Positions 23,920 to 32,219 of a stretch of 64,000 bases of DNA are shown here, in pieces. The notes under the pieces are model-generated. The model saw only the letters and a program-made list of their open reading frames with translations, ran no database searches and was not told the origin of the DNA. Both the position numbers and the translations under genes were made by a program. The DNA comes from Saccharina japonica (Eukaryota > Sar > Phaeophyceae > Laminariales > Laminariaceae). The first letter of the stretch is position 1, and each line of letters opens with the position of its first letter. The stretch covers positions 157,766 to 221,765 of the forward strand of contig MEHQ01002433.1 in NCBI GenBank assembly GCA_008828725.1, in the 5' to 3' direction.

Positions 23920-26900
23920 GGGGGGAGGGGGGATATATATATACCCCTGGGGGGGGGGGGGGGAAGCCCTTTTTTTTGGGGTACCCCAAAAAAAAGGGCT
24001 TCCCCCCCCCCCCCCCCTCGAGTGGGTAGTGGGTATATATATATACCACTGGGCGGGGTGCCTCTCATTTGAAAACCGTTTTCTTCTCCGATCGACTTTC
24101 CCTAACCAAACCAGGGTAGACTACGTAGTGCCGCGGTAGGGGGGCTACCCCTATTTTTTCCCTACGAGGTATCACCGCGTTCAGAGGCATGCTACGATAA
24201 AGCTGCTCGTAGCACTTTTTGGCTGGATTGTTTTCGGAAGGAGGGGGCTCCTTAACCCCAACAAAATCGCCGGAATTTCGTCGTATGTGATGCGTTATTG
24301 TTCGTTGTGCACATGGGCCATGCATGGCATTTCATCGGGTACACCAATTCAATGTTATTTTCTCCCAAAACACGTTTTTGGTGACGTGTAGAGCTCTTCA
24401 AATGACCCCCCCCCCCCCCCCCCCCCCGGTAAGCGCGTTTTTTTTTTTTTTTTTGGCGGTCACCAAAGCTGGCGGTCGAGTAGATCATTTGTGCGGGGTG
24501 GAGAACCTTTGCTCCGCACAAGGGGAATGGTCGTATCACGTAGTGTTAATATGGTAAGGCATCCGCGAGGCAGTTACATAGTAAAACCCATTGCTGTCTC
24601 CGGAAGTGGCCACACCAGAAATTAAATTAACTCATTGAAGCTGTCGTCCATATGCAAGTCCGCCTCAGAGGCGGTTCTTAGCAGGATGCAGCTCACCCTC
24701 CATGCGACTCGCCCAATACCTCACGGCGCTTCGCGCTTGGTGCAAGCAATGTCTGCCTGGTTGGTGAAAACCCAACGTGCTCCGTCCCGGCATTGTAGGG
24801 ATGCGAGGGTCTATGGTCATATGACTACGGCCGTGCACGACATGAGTGCACCCCTCCCCCCTTCTCCCGTCCCCCTCCCTTCCTCTCACCAACTCCCCTG
24901 CCCCTTCCGCGATAGGGCCACAGTGAAGGAAGTAGTTATGAAGCGATACGTAGGAGGCTGGACATACATTGAATGAAAGAGGACTCGCTAGTGACACGAT
25001 AAAGCTAGCGCTCTTTGGCTGAAACGGTTTCTGAACGATCGGGCTCCTTAACCCATTCAGAACAAAAAAAAAATGTCCCACACTAATTCCAAGTAGTTTG
25101 TCCCCAAATTCGTCAGGGGCCAGTTCTTAAGGGGCTAACCCAAAACCGTCGGAAGTTTCATTCTTGTGTTGCAATATTTTTACGAGTAGACTCAGGTCAT
25201 GGGGCTGTTCATCGGGTAGTAGTTTCAATTTCCTCCAAGACCTATTTTTTACTTAGGGCCCGTTTTAACGAAGAAGAAAAAAACAATTTGGAAAAAAATA
25301 TATTCAAATCCGCTTTTACTTGGTCAACACACGCACCAGCACCAAAGATTCGGATCTTGGGGCATAATATTTGGTGCTGGTGCGTGTGTTGACCAATGAA
25401 AAGCGAATTTGAATTTTATATTTTCCAAATTGAATTTATTTTATACTCGTTAATTCGGGCCCTTACTTTTTGTACGGAGCTCCTCAAGTGAGAAGAGCTC
25501 ATAAAAAAACATGAGGCAACCTCTATCGTACCATGCTTCAGAGGCTGATCAACAAACAGAAGAACACACATTATTTGACGGGGGCAGAGACTGGCCGGAG
25601 TAATTACGGGCGACGCGAAATGATAAGTATATAACGAACAAGACCGGCATCGTAGGAACACGTTTTTTACACACATGTGCATCTTCGTTTTCGTTCATCT
25701 CCACGAAACGACCAGGAAAGGGGAAGAGAGCCAGGAAGGCCAGCGGCGAACGCTCGGTTTTCATGCCTCCGGTGGAAGAGGAGACCGAGTCCGAGTCAGG
25801 CGTCGACACCGATGACGACGCCTTTGTGAGTACCGACAGACAAAGGCATCTACCCCCCCCCCCCCCGCCGCTAGCAATGTCTGCCTGGTCGGCGAAAACC
25901 GGATATATATGCTCCGTTCCGGCATGGTAGGGATGCGGGGGTCTATGGCCATACGACTACGGCCATGCATTAATATTGAGTACACCCCCCCCCCCCCTCG
26001 AGTGGGTAGTGGGTATATATATATACCACTGGGCGGGGTGCCTCTCATTTGAAAACCGTTTTCTTCTCCGATCGACTTTCCCTAACCAAACCAGGGTAGA
26101 CTACGTAGTGCCGCGGTAGGGGGGCTACCCCTATTTTTTCCCTACGAGGTATCACCGCGTTCAGAGGCATGCTACGATAAAGCTACTCGTAGCACTTTTT
26201 GGCTGGATTGTTTTCGGAAGGAGGGGGCTCCTTAACCCAAACAAAATCGCCGGAATTTCGTCGTATGTGATGCGTTATTGTGCGTTGTGTACATGGGCCA
26301 TGCATGGCATTTCATCGGGTACACCAATTCAATGTTATTTTCTCCCAAAACACGTTTTTGGTGACGTGTAGAGCTTCCTCAAGTGACCCCCCCCCCCCCT
26401 CGAAAAAAACACGGTGCACCTCTACCGCAGCATGCGTCGTTTAGGCCACTCAGGGTGGGTGGACGCATGCTACGATAGAGATGCTGGCATCATGTTTTTT
26501 TATGAGCTCCTTACTCGAGGAACTCTGTACTATTACTACAGTAAATGACGCGTGCTACGATAGAGGTATAGCACTTTTGGCTGAACACGTTTCTGTAAGA
26601 TCGTTTGGCTCCTCAACCCAAAACAGTCGGAATTCCATTTTTGGGTTGCAATATTTTTTGTGTTGGATCGTTAGGCCATGATACTTTTCATCCGGTAATA
26701 CGTTTATTTTTGTCCGATAATCAGTTTTTTGGGTGGGGTATAGAGCTCCTCAAGCGAAAAAACACCCTCCGAAAAAAACATGGTGCACCTCTATAGTAGC
26801 ATGCGTCTAATACTATGTAAGGTGCACCTCTATAGTAGCATGCGCCTAATACTATGTAAAATAACTGTTGTCGGAGGAAACCAAAAGTGGTACATACCCG

Positions 26901-28612
26901 ATCAACAGTCCCAAATGGCCTAACTATATAGACACACAACGAAACCTATTGCACACAAATTTCGAAGTTTCATACAAGAAGAATGAAAATCCGTCGATTT
27001 TGGGTTAAACCCCTCAAGAACCGGTCGCCCGTTTTTAGGGACAAACTACTTGGCATTAGTGTGGGATAAGTTTTTCAGTTCTGAATATGTTAACCCCTTA
27101 AGAACTGGTCCCACGAATTTGGGGACAAACTACTTGGAATTAGTGTGGGACATTTTTTTCAGTTCTGAATATGTTAAGGAGCCCCCCCCCCCCGGTCATT
27201 CAGAAAACGTTTCAGCCAAAAAACTGACACTCTGTCGTATCCACGCGTCTCTACAGACCCGTGCTATACGATAAAGGGAGGCGTGATATGATAGGGGTAG
27301 CGCTTCTAGGTGGAAACGTTTTCCGAGTGATCAGGCTCCTAAACCCAAACTCGTCTGACTTTAATATTTGTGTAGTAATATCTTTCATACTAGACTCAGG
27401 CCATGGCATTTTTCATCGGATCGTAGCACTTTTATTTTCCTCCAAAACCTAGTTTTCGGCGACGTATGGAGCTCCTCAGGTTAGGAGCTCAGAAAAATCA
27501 GGGTGCACCTCTATCGTAGCATGCGTCAAGGGCAGGGCATGTACGAGTCAGCACCCTACCTATTAATGGTGTGGCTAAGGCCCCTCACTCGAAGAGCTCC
27601 AAGCATTCACAGTAGTACAGCTCGTTCTGTTATCAAAAACGAGAGCACAGAGGTATAAATCGAAATCTCTGCCCTGCCGGCTTCGATAAAAAAAACTGTT
27701 TTTTTTTCAAAGCATTTGAGCTCTTTCTTGACATTTTTTTGCATTTGAAAAAGCCGTCAGTTTACACGCCTAAAACTGTGGACCTCTCTGTCCGAATAAT
27801 TCGCATTTTTTTTTGTGTGTGTGTCATATTCCCTTCTTTCTTTTTTTGTGAGCGAGCGAGCGTAGTGAGCGGTGAAAGCCACCCGCGGAGCGAAGCGCCT
27901 TGTTTGTACAGTGGGGGTCCCCCACCAAGGCGGTCTGAGTAGTAAGGCGGTATCGAGCAATCCCACGGTAGGGGTACCACTTTTTGGCTCCAACTTTTCT
28001 GACCGGTTGAGCTCCTTACGTGAGTAACTACCGGATACTGTTAATATTTTACTGGTATATTTGTTTTTGGACTACCTCATTGGAAGGTTTGGTCGGGTTG
28101 CGCGAACGAATGTTCCTGAAGTCATGTTTCGGGTGAGATATTGAGCTCGTCATGTGAGGAGCTCAGGAAAATCTGCTGCGCCCCTACCGTGGGATGAGTC
28201 TAATCCCGATATAAGGCGGTCAAAATCTCTTGGCGCGACTGGGGAATCGCACTCATAACCTGAAATGAATAAGGCGGCTTCCCTCTATAAGCCGGTTATA
28301 TTGCTCTGGCATATATACATTGGGGGACCCCTACTGTACTGAGAGACTTACGTAATAATGGCGATGCATGCAAACTTGTACCTGCCTGTGAAGGCCGAGC
28401 CCCGTTCGGAGACTTCTAGAAGGCCCGAAACGCCACACGCTCGCAACAAGAAGGATGGTTCGCCCGCACCCGCTACTGGCCAGGAGGGGGCCGGGGGCAC
28501 AACCGCCCGTTCCGCCTCTTCAGGGGCGCGCCGCAGAGGGCGTGCCAGCAACATCAGCAGCAGCGGCAACGGCAGCAGCAAACCGAGCAGCAAGCAGTCT
28601 TTCACCCACCAG
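13577..28612 (+). CDS. Unknown nuclear-type protein, 5' part, 7 exons including two micro-exons
   Basis: Model: 13577-13809, 14962-15093, 15152-15162, 15356-15371, 19802-19977, 23752-23861 (or its duplicate 25716-25825) and 28394-28612. Total 897 nt = 299 codons with no stop, still open at a GTACGT donor. Each junction is GT-AG and every phase fits (2,2,1,2,1,0), which is hard to obtain by chance. The protein is basic and Ser/Thr/Pro-rich with acidic patches: NKNKSKGRRSGSKK (about 43-56), KMKPYGGRMFYDK (111-122), TPICVTGTK from the micro-exons, CYLSSDDERE (132-141), KGKRARK (191-197, possible nuclear signal) and ESESGVDTDDDAF (about 214-226). I recognise no domain. The 3' exons were not found with confidence; 31410-31452 is a possible next exon (phase 0 in, GTGAGC donor). 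Confidence 0.6.
14380..14560. repeat. AAGGCGGCC foldback remnants
   Basis: Pairs of AATGAGGCGGCCGCTCGA/TAAGGCGGTCAAAATCG and AATAAGGCGGCCACTCGA/TATGGCGGCCAAAATC, related to the AAGGCGG elements at 27905-28345 and 40388-40555. Lies in intron 1 of the unknown gene. Confidence 0.4.
14962..15093 (+). CDS. Unknown gene, exon 2
   Basis: Follows CACGACACAG; the first G completes the phase-2 codon of exon 1 (CTG, Leu). Encodes QTLGGSSGNPSPTPLKGD, then SSKTTLRKMKPYGGRMFYD, exiting at GTAAGT in phase 2. The KMKPYGGRMFYD stretch looks like an ordered segment in an otherwise low-complexity protein. Confidence 0.58.
15152..15162 (+). CDS. Unknown gene, candidate 11-nt micro-exon
   Basis: An 11-nt block between TATTACAG and GTAAGT, preceded by a branch-point-like ACTAAC. 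The intron before it would be only 58 nt. In frame it adds K-T-P-I and one base. It makes sense only together with the 16-nt block downstream (11+16=27 nt, frame preserved). Confidence 0.45.
15356..15371 (+). CDS. Unknown gene, candidate 16-nt micro-exon
   Basis: A 16-nt block between a strong pyrimidine-rich acceptor (TTTTTGTTCTATTCGATGTAG) and GTAAGT. With the preceding micro-exon it reads TPI-C-VTGT-K and returns to phase 2, exactly the phase exon 2 had left open, and joins to CYLSSDDE in the next exon. Confidence 0.45.
15670..17480. repeat. CATGGCA/TGCCATGG word field, block A
   Basis: About 1.8 kb in which GCCATGG, CATGGCA, CATGAAAGCCCATGG and close variants recur every 10-25 bp on both strands, without a fixed register. 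CCATGG occurs dozens of times. Local self-complementarity is extreme (TGCCATGGCA-type palindromes). Continues after a gap at 17625-17710. No gene inside; in-frame open stretches are by-products. Confidence 0.85.
17724..17975. mobile_element. M1 MITE inside CATGG block A
   Basis: Starts GACGCATGCTACGGTAGAGG, then TGCACCGTGTTTTTTTCTGA, GGTTAAGGAGCCCGACC and CAGCCAAAACGTGTTAC. The right terminus is decayed (TCTGTCGGATCA). CATGG words resume right after it, so it inserted into the field. Confidence 0.6.
17980..18405. repeat. CATGGCA word field, block A continued
   Basis: Same composition as 15670-17480: CATGGCACTGCCATGGCAGC, AAGCCCATGGCAGTGCCATG and similar. It ends where an M1 left half begins near 18435. 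Confidence 0.8.
18435..18640. mobile_element. M1 left half, outermost layer of a nest
   Basis: M1 internal sequence: TTTTGCACCATATTTTTCTG, GGCTCCTTGCTCTAGGAGCT, GATGGACAATCC, ATTCCGACGATTCTTAGTTAA. It stops at the TTAA where a T element begins. The matching right half is not present in the expected form. Confidence 0.5.
18653..19157. mobile_element. U element, long inverted ends, 9-bp target duplication
   Basis: 505 bp; both ends read inward CCCCTTCGGTCATGATGAAA and continue as matching arms of about 150 bp (GAAAAATATATAT, CAGCAGCAATACT, CATATCAGTACTCC, AACGGCATAGCTCC). Flanked by CCCCTTAAG at 18644-18652 and 19158-19164 plus 19367-19369 once P is removed. The centre has AACGAAAAGTGCATCTTT hairpins. 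Long ends and a 9-bp duplication suggest a Mutator-like non-autonomous element. No protein coded. Confidence 0.65.
19165..19364. mobile_element. P foldback MITE
   Basis: Starts GGGCCCATATTAACGAGTAT and ends with its inverse. The arms pair almost end to end (CATTGGTCAACACACGCACC in both directions). TTA on both sides (19162-19164, 19365-19367). Youngest insertion in this nest, since it interrupts the target duplication of U. Confidence 0.8.
19453..19614. mobile_element. Short M1 derivative
   Basis: About 160-bp foldback: GACGCGTGCTACGATAGAG, GCACTTTTTGGCTGA, a G run, then CCCCAAAAAGTGGCAC and GATCGTAGCACGCGTT. The interior is deleted relative to other M1 copies. Confidence 0.55.
19802..19977 (+). 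CDS. Unknown gene, acidic exon 5
   Basis: Flanked by TTTGGCAG and GTATGT. Encodes CYLSSDDEREAEQG, a Ser/Thr/acidic middle and KKSLRLTSARDIISA, exiting in phase 1. The last G joins GA of the next exon to give Gly, so the reading runs IISAGKGKRARK. Confidence 0.6.
20030..20170 (+). repeat. R3 dispersed repeat
   Basis: GATGTACATCCTGCATGAGG, AAGTACGCGCGATCGAAG, then ACGAGTTTCGACAAAATCCT and CGATCTCACACCTGTTTTTT. It follows a good acceptor (CTCTCCTCAG), so I tested it as an exon after 19977, but the phase gives an early stop. Confidence 0.55.
20170..20980. other. No gene seen
   Basis: About 800 bp in the long intron. Contains a G run (20257), GC-rich 20690-20880 with open frames on both strands, and two adjacent short palindromes (CCTAGGGGCGG, CCTAGGGACGCCCC). 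Nothing supports a coding assignment. Confidence 0.4.
20965..21205 (+). repeat. R1 copy with GTGGTG and G-tract ends
   Basis: GTGGTGGTGG then GTACCCGATATTCATGCATG, GCCGGGACGGAGCATG, AGCGCGAAGCGCCGTGAGG, CTACTAAGAACC and a G run at the far end (21198-21214). Confidence 0.65.
21220..21690 (+). repeat. Two related ~230-bp units, CACTCGGCC class
   Basis: Unit 1 (about 21222-21415) and unit 2 (about 21470-21660) share GTTTTTCA-C, CAGAGCC-CTCGGCC, GTGACTG, GCACCGCCAT, CGCCAAAATG or CGCCAACAAACTATG, and GAGGCCACTCG-CAAGTG. Related TCGGCCGAGTGGCTCTCATC words at about 32770 and GAGTGGCTCTGAGCGGCTG at 19620. Confidence 0.45.
21740..22262 (-). repeat. R1 copies, reverse orientation, truncated in series
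   Basis: A full copy (about 21745-21970), then shorter pieces at about 22110-22160 and 22160-22262, each ending CATGAGTAC plus a C run. A 21-bp word (GTGCATTGTAAGGATGCGAG) is duplicated within the first. Confidence 0.6.
22320..22380 (+). repeat. C homopolymer
   Basis: About 37 uninterrupted C, then TTGCCCTTCT and a further C run. Length is likely unreliable in any assembly. Confidence 0.9.
23081..23172. mobile_element. T element in duplication copy A
   Basis: TTAACCCATTCAGAACT to CCAGTTCTTAAGGGGCTAA, inserted in the M1 word CTCC-TTAA-CCCAAA. The duplicated copy is at 25048-25138. Confidence 0.6.
23290..23498. mobile_element. P foldback MITE, copy A
   Basis: 209 bp, TTA on both sides (23287-23289, 23499-23501), inside M1. 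Duplicated at 25256-25462, also with TTA on both sides. Confidence 0.78.
23752..23861 (+). CDS. Unknown gene, exon 6, copy A
   Basis: 110 nt between CGACCAG and GTGAGT; enters in phase 1 and exits in phase 0. Encodes KGKRARKASGERSVFMPPVE, then an acidic ESESGVDTDDDAF. It lies in the first unit of a 1.96-kb segmental duplication, so an identical exon follows 1964 bp downstream. Because 110 is not a multiple of 3, using both copies would shift the frame. Confidence 0.58.
23885..24055. repeat. G/C-tract palindrome
   Basis: C run (about 30), G run, ATATATATATACCCC, G run, then GGAAGCCCTTTTTTTTGGGG meeting its inverse at GGTACC, a C run and TATATATATATACC. Nearly a perfect hairpin. The corresponding position in duplication copy B instead carries an R1 head (25866-25985). 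Confidence 0.75.
24180..24425. mobile_element. M1 MITE, right end lost in C tract
   Basis: AGAGGCATGCTACGATAAAG, AGCACTTTTTGGCTGG, TTTTCTCCCAAAACACG, then a C run at 24405-24427 where the right terminus should be. Its duplicate (26148-26440) continues to CTCTACCGCAGCATGCGTC. Confidence 0.55.
25048..25138. mobile_element. T element in duplication copy B
   Basis: TTAACCCATTCAGAAC to TTCTTAAGGGGCTAA; partner of 23081-23172, with one A-run length difference. Confidence 0.6.
25256..25462. mobile_element. P foldback MITE, copy B
   Basis: 207 bp with TTA on both sides (25253-25255, 25463-25465). The left end is intact GGGCCC, whereas copy A has AGGCCC. Confidence 0.78.
25716..25825 (+). CDS. Unknown gene, exon 6, copy B (duplicate)
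   Basis: Same 110 nt, acceptor and donor as copy A. Either copy joins correctly to the exons on both sides. They are candidates for mutually exclusive splicing, or one is a silent duplicate. The sequence gives no sign of which is used. Confidence 0.5.
26148..27260. mobile_element. M1 cluster, three to four elements
   Basis: M1 ends at about 26168, 26432, 26461, 26546, 26812, 26844 and 27245 (GCATGCTACGATAGAG or the inverse). Elements about 26148-26440, 26461-26545 (fragment), 26546-26816 and 26817-27250. GGTGCACCTCTATAGTAGCA is repeated 41 bp apart at 26780 and 26821. Confidence 0.55.
27005..27177. mobile_element. Two T elements in tandem sharing a TTAA
   Basis: TTAA at 27005-27008, 27090-27093 and 27174-27177 bound two units of about 88 bp (CAAGAACCGG or TAAGAACTGG, GGGACAAACTACTTGG, TTTTTCAGTTCTGAATATG). 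Both sit at the TTAA of M1's TTTTGGGTTAAGGAGCC word. Confidence 0.7.
27262..27530. mobile_element. M1 MITE
   Basis: GTGCTATACGATAAAGGG at the left (decayed), AACTCGTCTGACTTTA and TTTCCTCCAAAACC inside, CTCTATCGTAGCATGCGTC at the right. Confidence 0.55.
27905..28345. mobile_element. CAGTGGGGGTCCCCC foldback, split by M1b
   Basis: Left end ACAGTGGGGGTCCCCCACC with AAGGCGG words; right end GGGGGACCCCTACTGTAC. Between them a complete M1b (27957-28204) almost identical to the 9.2-kb copy. A related uninterrupted foldback is at 40388-40555. Confidence 0.6.
28394..28612 (+). CDS. Unknown gene, exon 7
   Basis: 219 nt (73 codons, phase 0 in and out) from CTGTGAAG to CACCAG|GTACGT. Encodes AEPRSETSRRPETPHARNKK, a Gly/Ala/Ser-rich middle, RRRGRASNISSSG and KPSSKQSFTHQ: basic, disordered-looking. 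The acceptor has a weak pyrimidine tract. A field of CATGGCA words begins about 140 bp downstream, inside the next intron. Confidence 0.5.
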
Positions 28613-28749
28613 GTACGTCATATACATAACAGCACGGAGGGCTCACAAACAGCAGGACACAACGGAGCCAGGAGCTCGTATATGTACATATGTACGGAGT
28701 ACGTTCGGGCTCAGGTATATGTTTGTGTGGATCTACGTTATCTGGCTTT

Positions 28750-30120
28750 CGAATAGCATTGCCATGGGCCACAATGGCATTGTCATGACATTGCCAAGGC
28801 GTTGCCATCGCAAAACGTCATGGCAACACTCCCATGACAATGGTATGGCGATGCTATGGCATTGGCATGATTGAATATTTGGCTCATTAATGATGTACGC
28901 TGTTCACTTATGACAAGGTATTGCTATGGGGTACCGTGGCATCACGGGGGGGGGGGGGGGGTCATGCTATTATCACCATGAGCCTATATGACAACTACGG
29001 AGGAGGCCCATGAACCTTCATCATTCTAGCTGAAATTTTTAATGACATGCCATCGGTCTGTCATGGCGTTCCATAGGGCAAAGGCATTGCCATGGCCTTC
29101 CCATAAATCTTCATGGCATGCCATGGCATTCCCATGAACCTTCATGGCATGCAATTGCATTGCCATGGACCCCCCATGGCACGCCAAAAGGCATTGCGAT
29201 TGTTCTCCATGTCACGTCATGGCATTGCCATGAACCTCCATGGTATGCCATCGCACTATTAATACCATGGGCCATCATGACATTGCCATGGCGTGGCATT
29301 GCCATGGGCTGTCGTGGCAATGCCATGCGCATGCATCGCATTGCCGTGGGTTACCTTTGCTGTGGTGGTTGCCGCGATGGTGACCGTGGCGGTACGTGGA
29401 CAGCCACGGGGCTTGCCGTGGCATGCCATGGGAATAACCACACGGCAATATCCGCGGGCGGAACCGTGGCACTTGTTGCGGCGGCGCCACCGTGCCGCGG
29501 CATGTTTCAGCACGGTCCCGTGGCATGTAGCGGCGTGTCGTGACATGCCGCGGCATCACCCGCGGACACTGAAATTAAAAAAAGAAAAATCACGTGCATC
29601 CGTGGGGTTACGGTGGTCTTGCCATTGACTGTCATGACATGGTCATGGCAATGGCGTGTGGTCTGCCACGGCAATGCCAAGGGCTGTCATGGCAGTGCCA
29701 TGGTAACCCATCCCTGGCGACACCATGCATACGTCATGGATGTGCCATGGCAGCAGTGCTTGCCAGGGCCATAGCATTGCCATGGCTTTACCATGCAATT
29801 TACCATGGACCGTTCCATGGCACCATGTGATTGCCCGTCTATCCCATGGCAATGCCACGGTATCACACGGCAATACCATGGTGTATGCCATGGCTGTTTC
29901 TCGCGGCATGCCATGAAACAACGTGCTGTGAAACCCAATGGCATTGACATGTGGATATCCATGGCACTCCCATGGTATTGCCGTGAAGCACCATGGAAGT
30001 GCGTGGGGTGGCCACGACGTGCCACGGGGTCCAACACGTGCCGTGGCAATTGACCTGTCAATGCCACGGCGCGCCATGGCAACCGATGGCGAACAAACAC
30101 CATGGCGCGCCATGACAAAG
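28750..30120. repeat. CATGGCA/TGCCATGG word field, block B
   Basis: About 1.4 kb with the same vocabulary as block A (GGCATTGCCATGGAC, CATGGCATGCCATGGC) and, at 29340-29560, a GC-rich variant (GCCGTGGCATGCCATGG, GCCGCGGCAT). It begins about 140 bp after exon 7 of the unknown gene and is not interrupted by MITEs. A G run of about 18 lies at 28948. Confidence 0.85.
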
Positions 30121-30304
30121 TCAAATAATAATTCTAGGGCTCCAAACTCGAGGAGCTCTACTCTTCGCCCCAAAACCCGACCTTTCCTTGATAAACAATG
30201 AACGTCCGACCCGATGGCCCCTCTCCTTTGCCAACCAGTAGGCGATGCTCGGACCTTCCTTCCACTGGCCGACGCCACCTCCAATACCATCATAGATTGT
30301 GTGT

Positions 30305-30622
30305 CTATACTCTTGACACATTGCGGTCGGACCGCCTGTCATCGCCCCCACCACCCGATTCAGGTTCGTTAGCGGAGAGCTCAGCTGGGTGTGCCCGCAC
30401 AAACCACGCGACGGCATCGCAGGCAGTGAGGCGCGCCGGGGGCCCAAGAACGACCGGCCTGGCAATCAATGAGCCCAATTTTGGCTCCGTGAATGAGACG
30501 CATCCACGCATGACGACTTGCGTTATTTCGTCCATTCGGAACACGATCACCCCCCCTGCCCTCCCATAGGCAAACCTATCTAGTGAACAGTGCTTCATCA
30601 ATGCGATAACGACAGTGTGCAA
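30305..30622 (-). other. Coding-like frame of unknown nature
   Basis: The minus-strand frame includes VVMRGCVSFTEPKLGSLIAR and LTACDAVAWFVRAHPAEL, more protein-like than its surroundings. A second minus frame (30121-30465: GGVGQWKEGPSIAYWLAKER) overlaps it, so one frame or a frameshifted relic could be real. No flanking splice signals convincingly bound it. Confidence 0.18.
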
Positions 30623-31395
30623 CGAGACACGGTGGCAGTACGCACATACTCAGCAGGAGGAGATGTAGCAAAAAGGAGACACTGCAGGTTGCAACACGAT
30701 ACAAACTCGTTGCATTATATATACCCTGGGTAGCAAATACGAGAGGGGGGGAAGTTGAATGATATACCCCAGGTACCAAACACGCGCGGGCCGGCGGGGA
30801 AAGGGGGGGGGGGGGATACGTACTCATTTGTTGTTTGCCTAGTCATTTGAACCAATTGAAACGCACAGCATCCCCTTTGAGAACGGGAAGCACACGTGGG
30901 TGCGCGGGTGGGGGGGGGGGGGTCGGCCCTTTAGGGTTCAAAGCATTTGGCGAAGAATCGTGATCCCATGTCTTCCATCAGAAACACACTCGGTGTATAT
31001 GTGTACGAATATCAAACCTCCGCGATCAGAAGTCAGTCAGTGCAATGTAAATACGGTGAAAATGAACCGTGACATGTATGATACCTTGGTACCGATATGT
31101 ATGTCTGTTTACGCAAGGCATTTGTGTAGGTAGACCTACCTGGTATCCACAGCGAGAGGGTTCGTCCATCGCTTGATGTAGTGCGCAAGCAGCTACTGCT
31201 GTAGTAGAATTGCCTCACAACGGTGTGCAGGACGGCAACGCGCATAGCATGGGGCCTTGGCTCACTGTAGATTCAAACACTCCACCCCACGAAGCCCAGC
31301 AGCAGTAGTAGTAGTAGAAATAGTGGATATACCGATTTAGGACGAAGCAGAAATACGTACGGCAACCCTCAGGAAGCAACCTTCAAGTTGAAGTT
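30623..31395. other. No gene seen; one R2 copy
   Basis: R2 with G tract at 30805-30895 (GTACTCATTTGTTGTTTGCC). CCCAGGTACC/TACCCTGGGTA words and an AGTAGTAGTAGTAG run at about 31302. A possible small exon at 31410-31452 follows. Confidence 0.4.
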
Positions 31396-31409
31396 GCGTG
31401 ATCACACAG

Positions 31410-31452
31410 AGGATGCACGACAACAAGGGAGCAACAGCGTTCTTGACGTGGG
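31410..31452 (+). CDS. Possible next exon of the unknown gene
   Basis: 43 nt between GATCACACAG and GTGAGC, phase 0 in, reading RMHDNKGATAFLTW. Phase fits exon 7. The acceptor lacks a good pyrimidine tract and the next exon is not found, so this is tentative. Confidence 0.2.
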
Positions 31453-31866
31453 GTGAGCACGTAGAGGTATCGCAACAAAGGGATCAACCTCGCGTTGTTG
31501 GAGTCTCGTGGCCAAGTGAGAGACTACACCGCCGGTATACTACAGGGTACATATTCCGTACACTGGTCTGCACATCTATCTATGTACCTACAGTACCTGG
31601 TAGAGCTTTGCATAATGCCATGCACGGGGGGCAACGTCTTCGTGCAAAGACAGGAGGAGGAGGAGGAGGAGGTCAGGGAGGGGGTCTTTGGATGATGCCA
31701 CGCAAGAGGCGCATGGCGAGTACTACTACTAACTGGTACTATTCTAGCACGAGTACAAATATCAAGATATACTGTAGTTTCTACCGCGTTATACCACATG
31801 CGCTACGTATGACGGGTGTTTACGTGTTCACCAGCAGGAACAACGAAAATATTGTGTTCTGCTCTT

Positions 31867-32214
31867 CTACGAGCGGCACTCTTCATCATGCGATTCACGC
31901 CCCAACCGAGGAGAGGGCCGACGAGATGACGGCGGTGCCTCCCTGAAATGGGAACCGGTAAGGTTCGAGAAATTGCCGCCAACGCAATGTGTGGCAAAAT
32001 CAAGAAAGGCTGCTGTAGCCACATATACGTCCAGTGTGTTGGCCAAAAGCATTGCTTCCCTGACGAGGGGACAGGTGAGGGGCGATAATTTGCCACCAAC
32101 GCAATGAACGGCAAGCGCAAGACAGACTAGCCACGCATTCAGAGTGTTGAACAATATTATGGACTTTCGCGAGTACACGTGTACTATGAGGCACGCAAAG
32201 AAGCGGTCACTCAC
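31867..32214 (-). other. Open frame with two tandem ~36-residue repeats
   Basis: The minus-strand frame contains two related units: NTLNAWLVCLALAVHCVGGK with SPLTCPLVREA, and NTLDVYVATAAFLDFATHCV with GGNFSNLTGSHFREA. The DNA repeat is about 105-110 bp. Shared residues (NTL, HCVGG, L-T, REA) suggest the frame was once selected, but no start, splice partner or family is clear. It could be a short tandem satellite that happens to be open. Confidence 0.25.
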
Positions 32215-32219
32215 ACCTC

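Larger units (their letters stand above)
22660..26395 (+). repeat. 1.96-kb segmental duplication
   Basis: About 22660-24410 and 24627-26385 are near-identical (offset 1967 at the left, 1962-1965 further in, due to small indels). Each holds reverse R1, an M1 interrupted by a T and a P element, exon 6 of the unknown gene and a second M1 part. Nested elements are shared, so duplication came after those insertions. The copies differ mainly between the C tracts (23887-24020 against 25855-25995). Confidence 0.88.
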
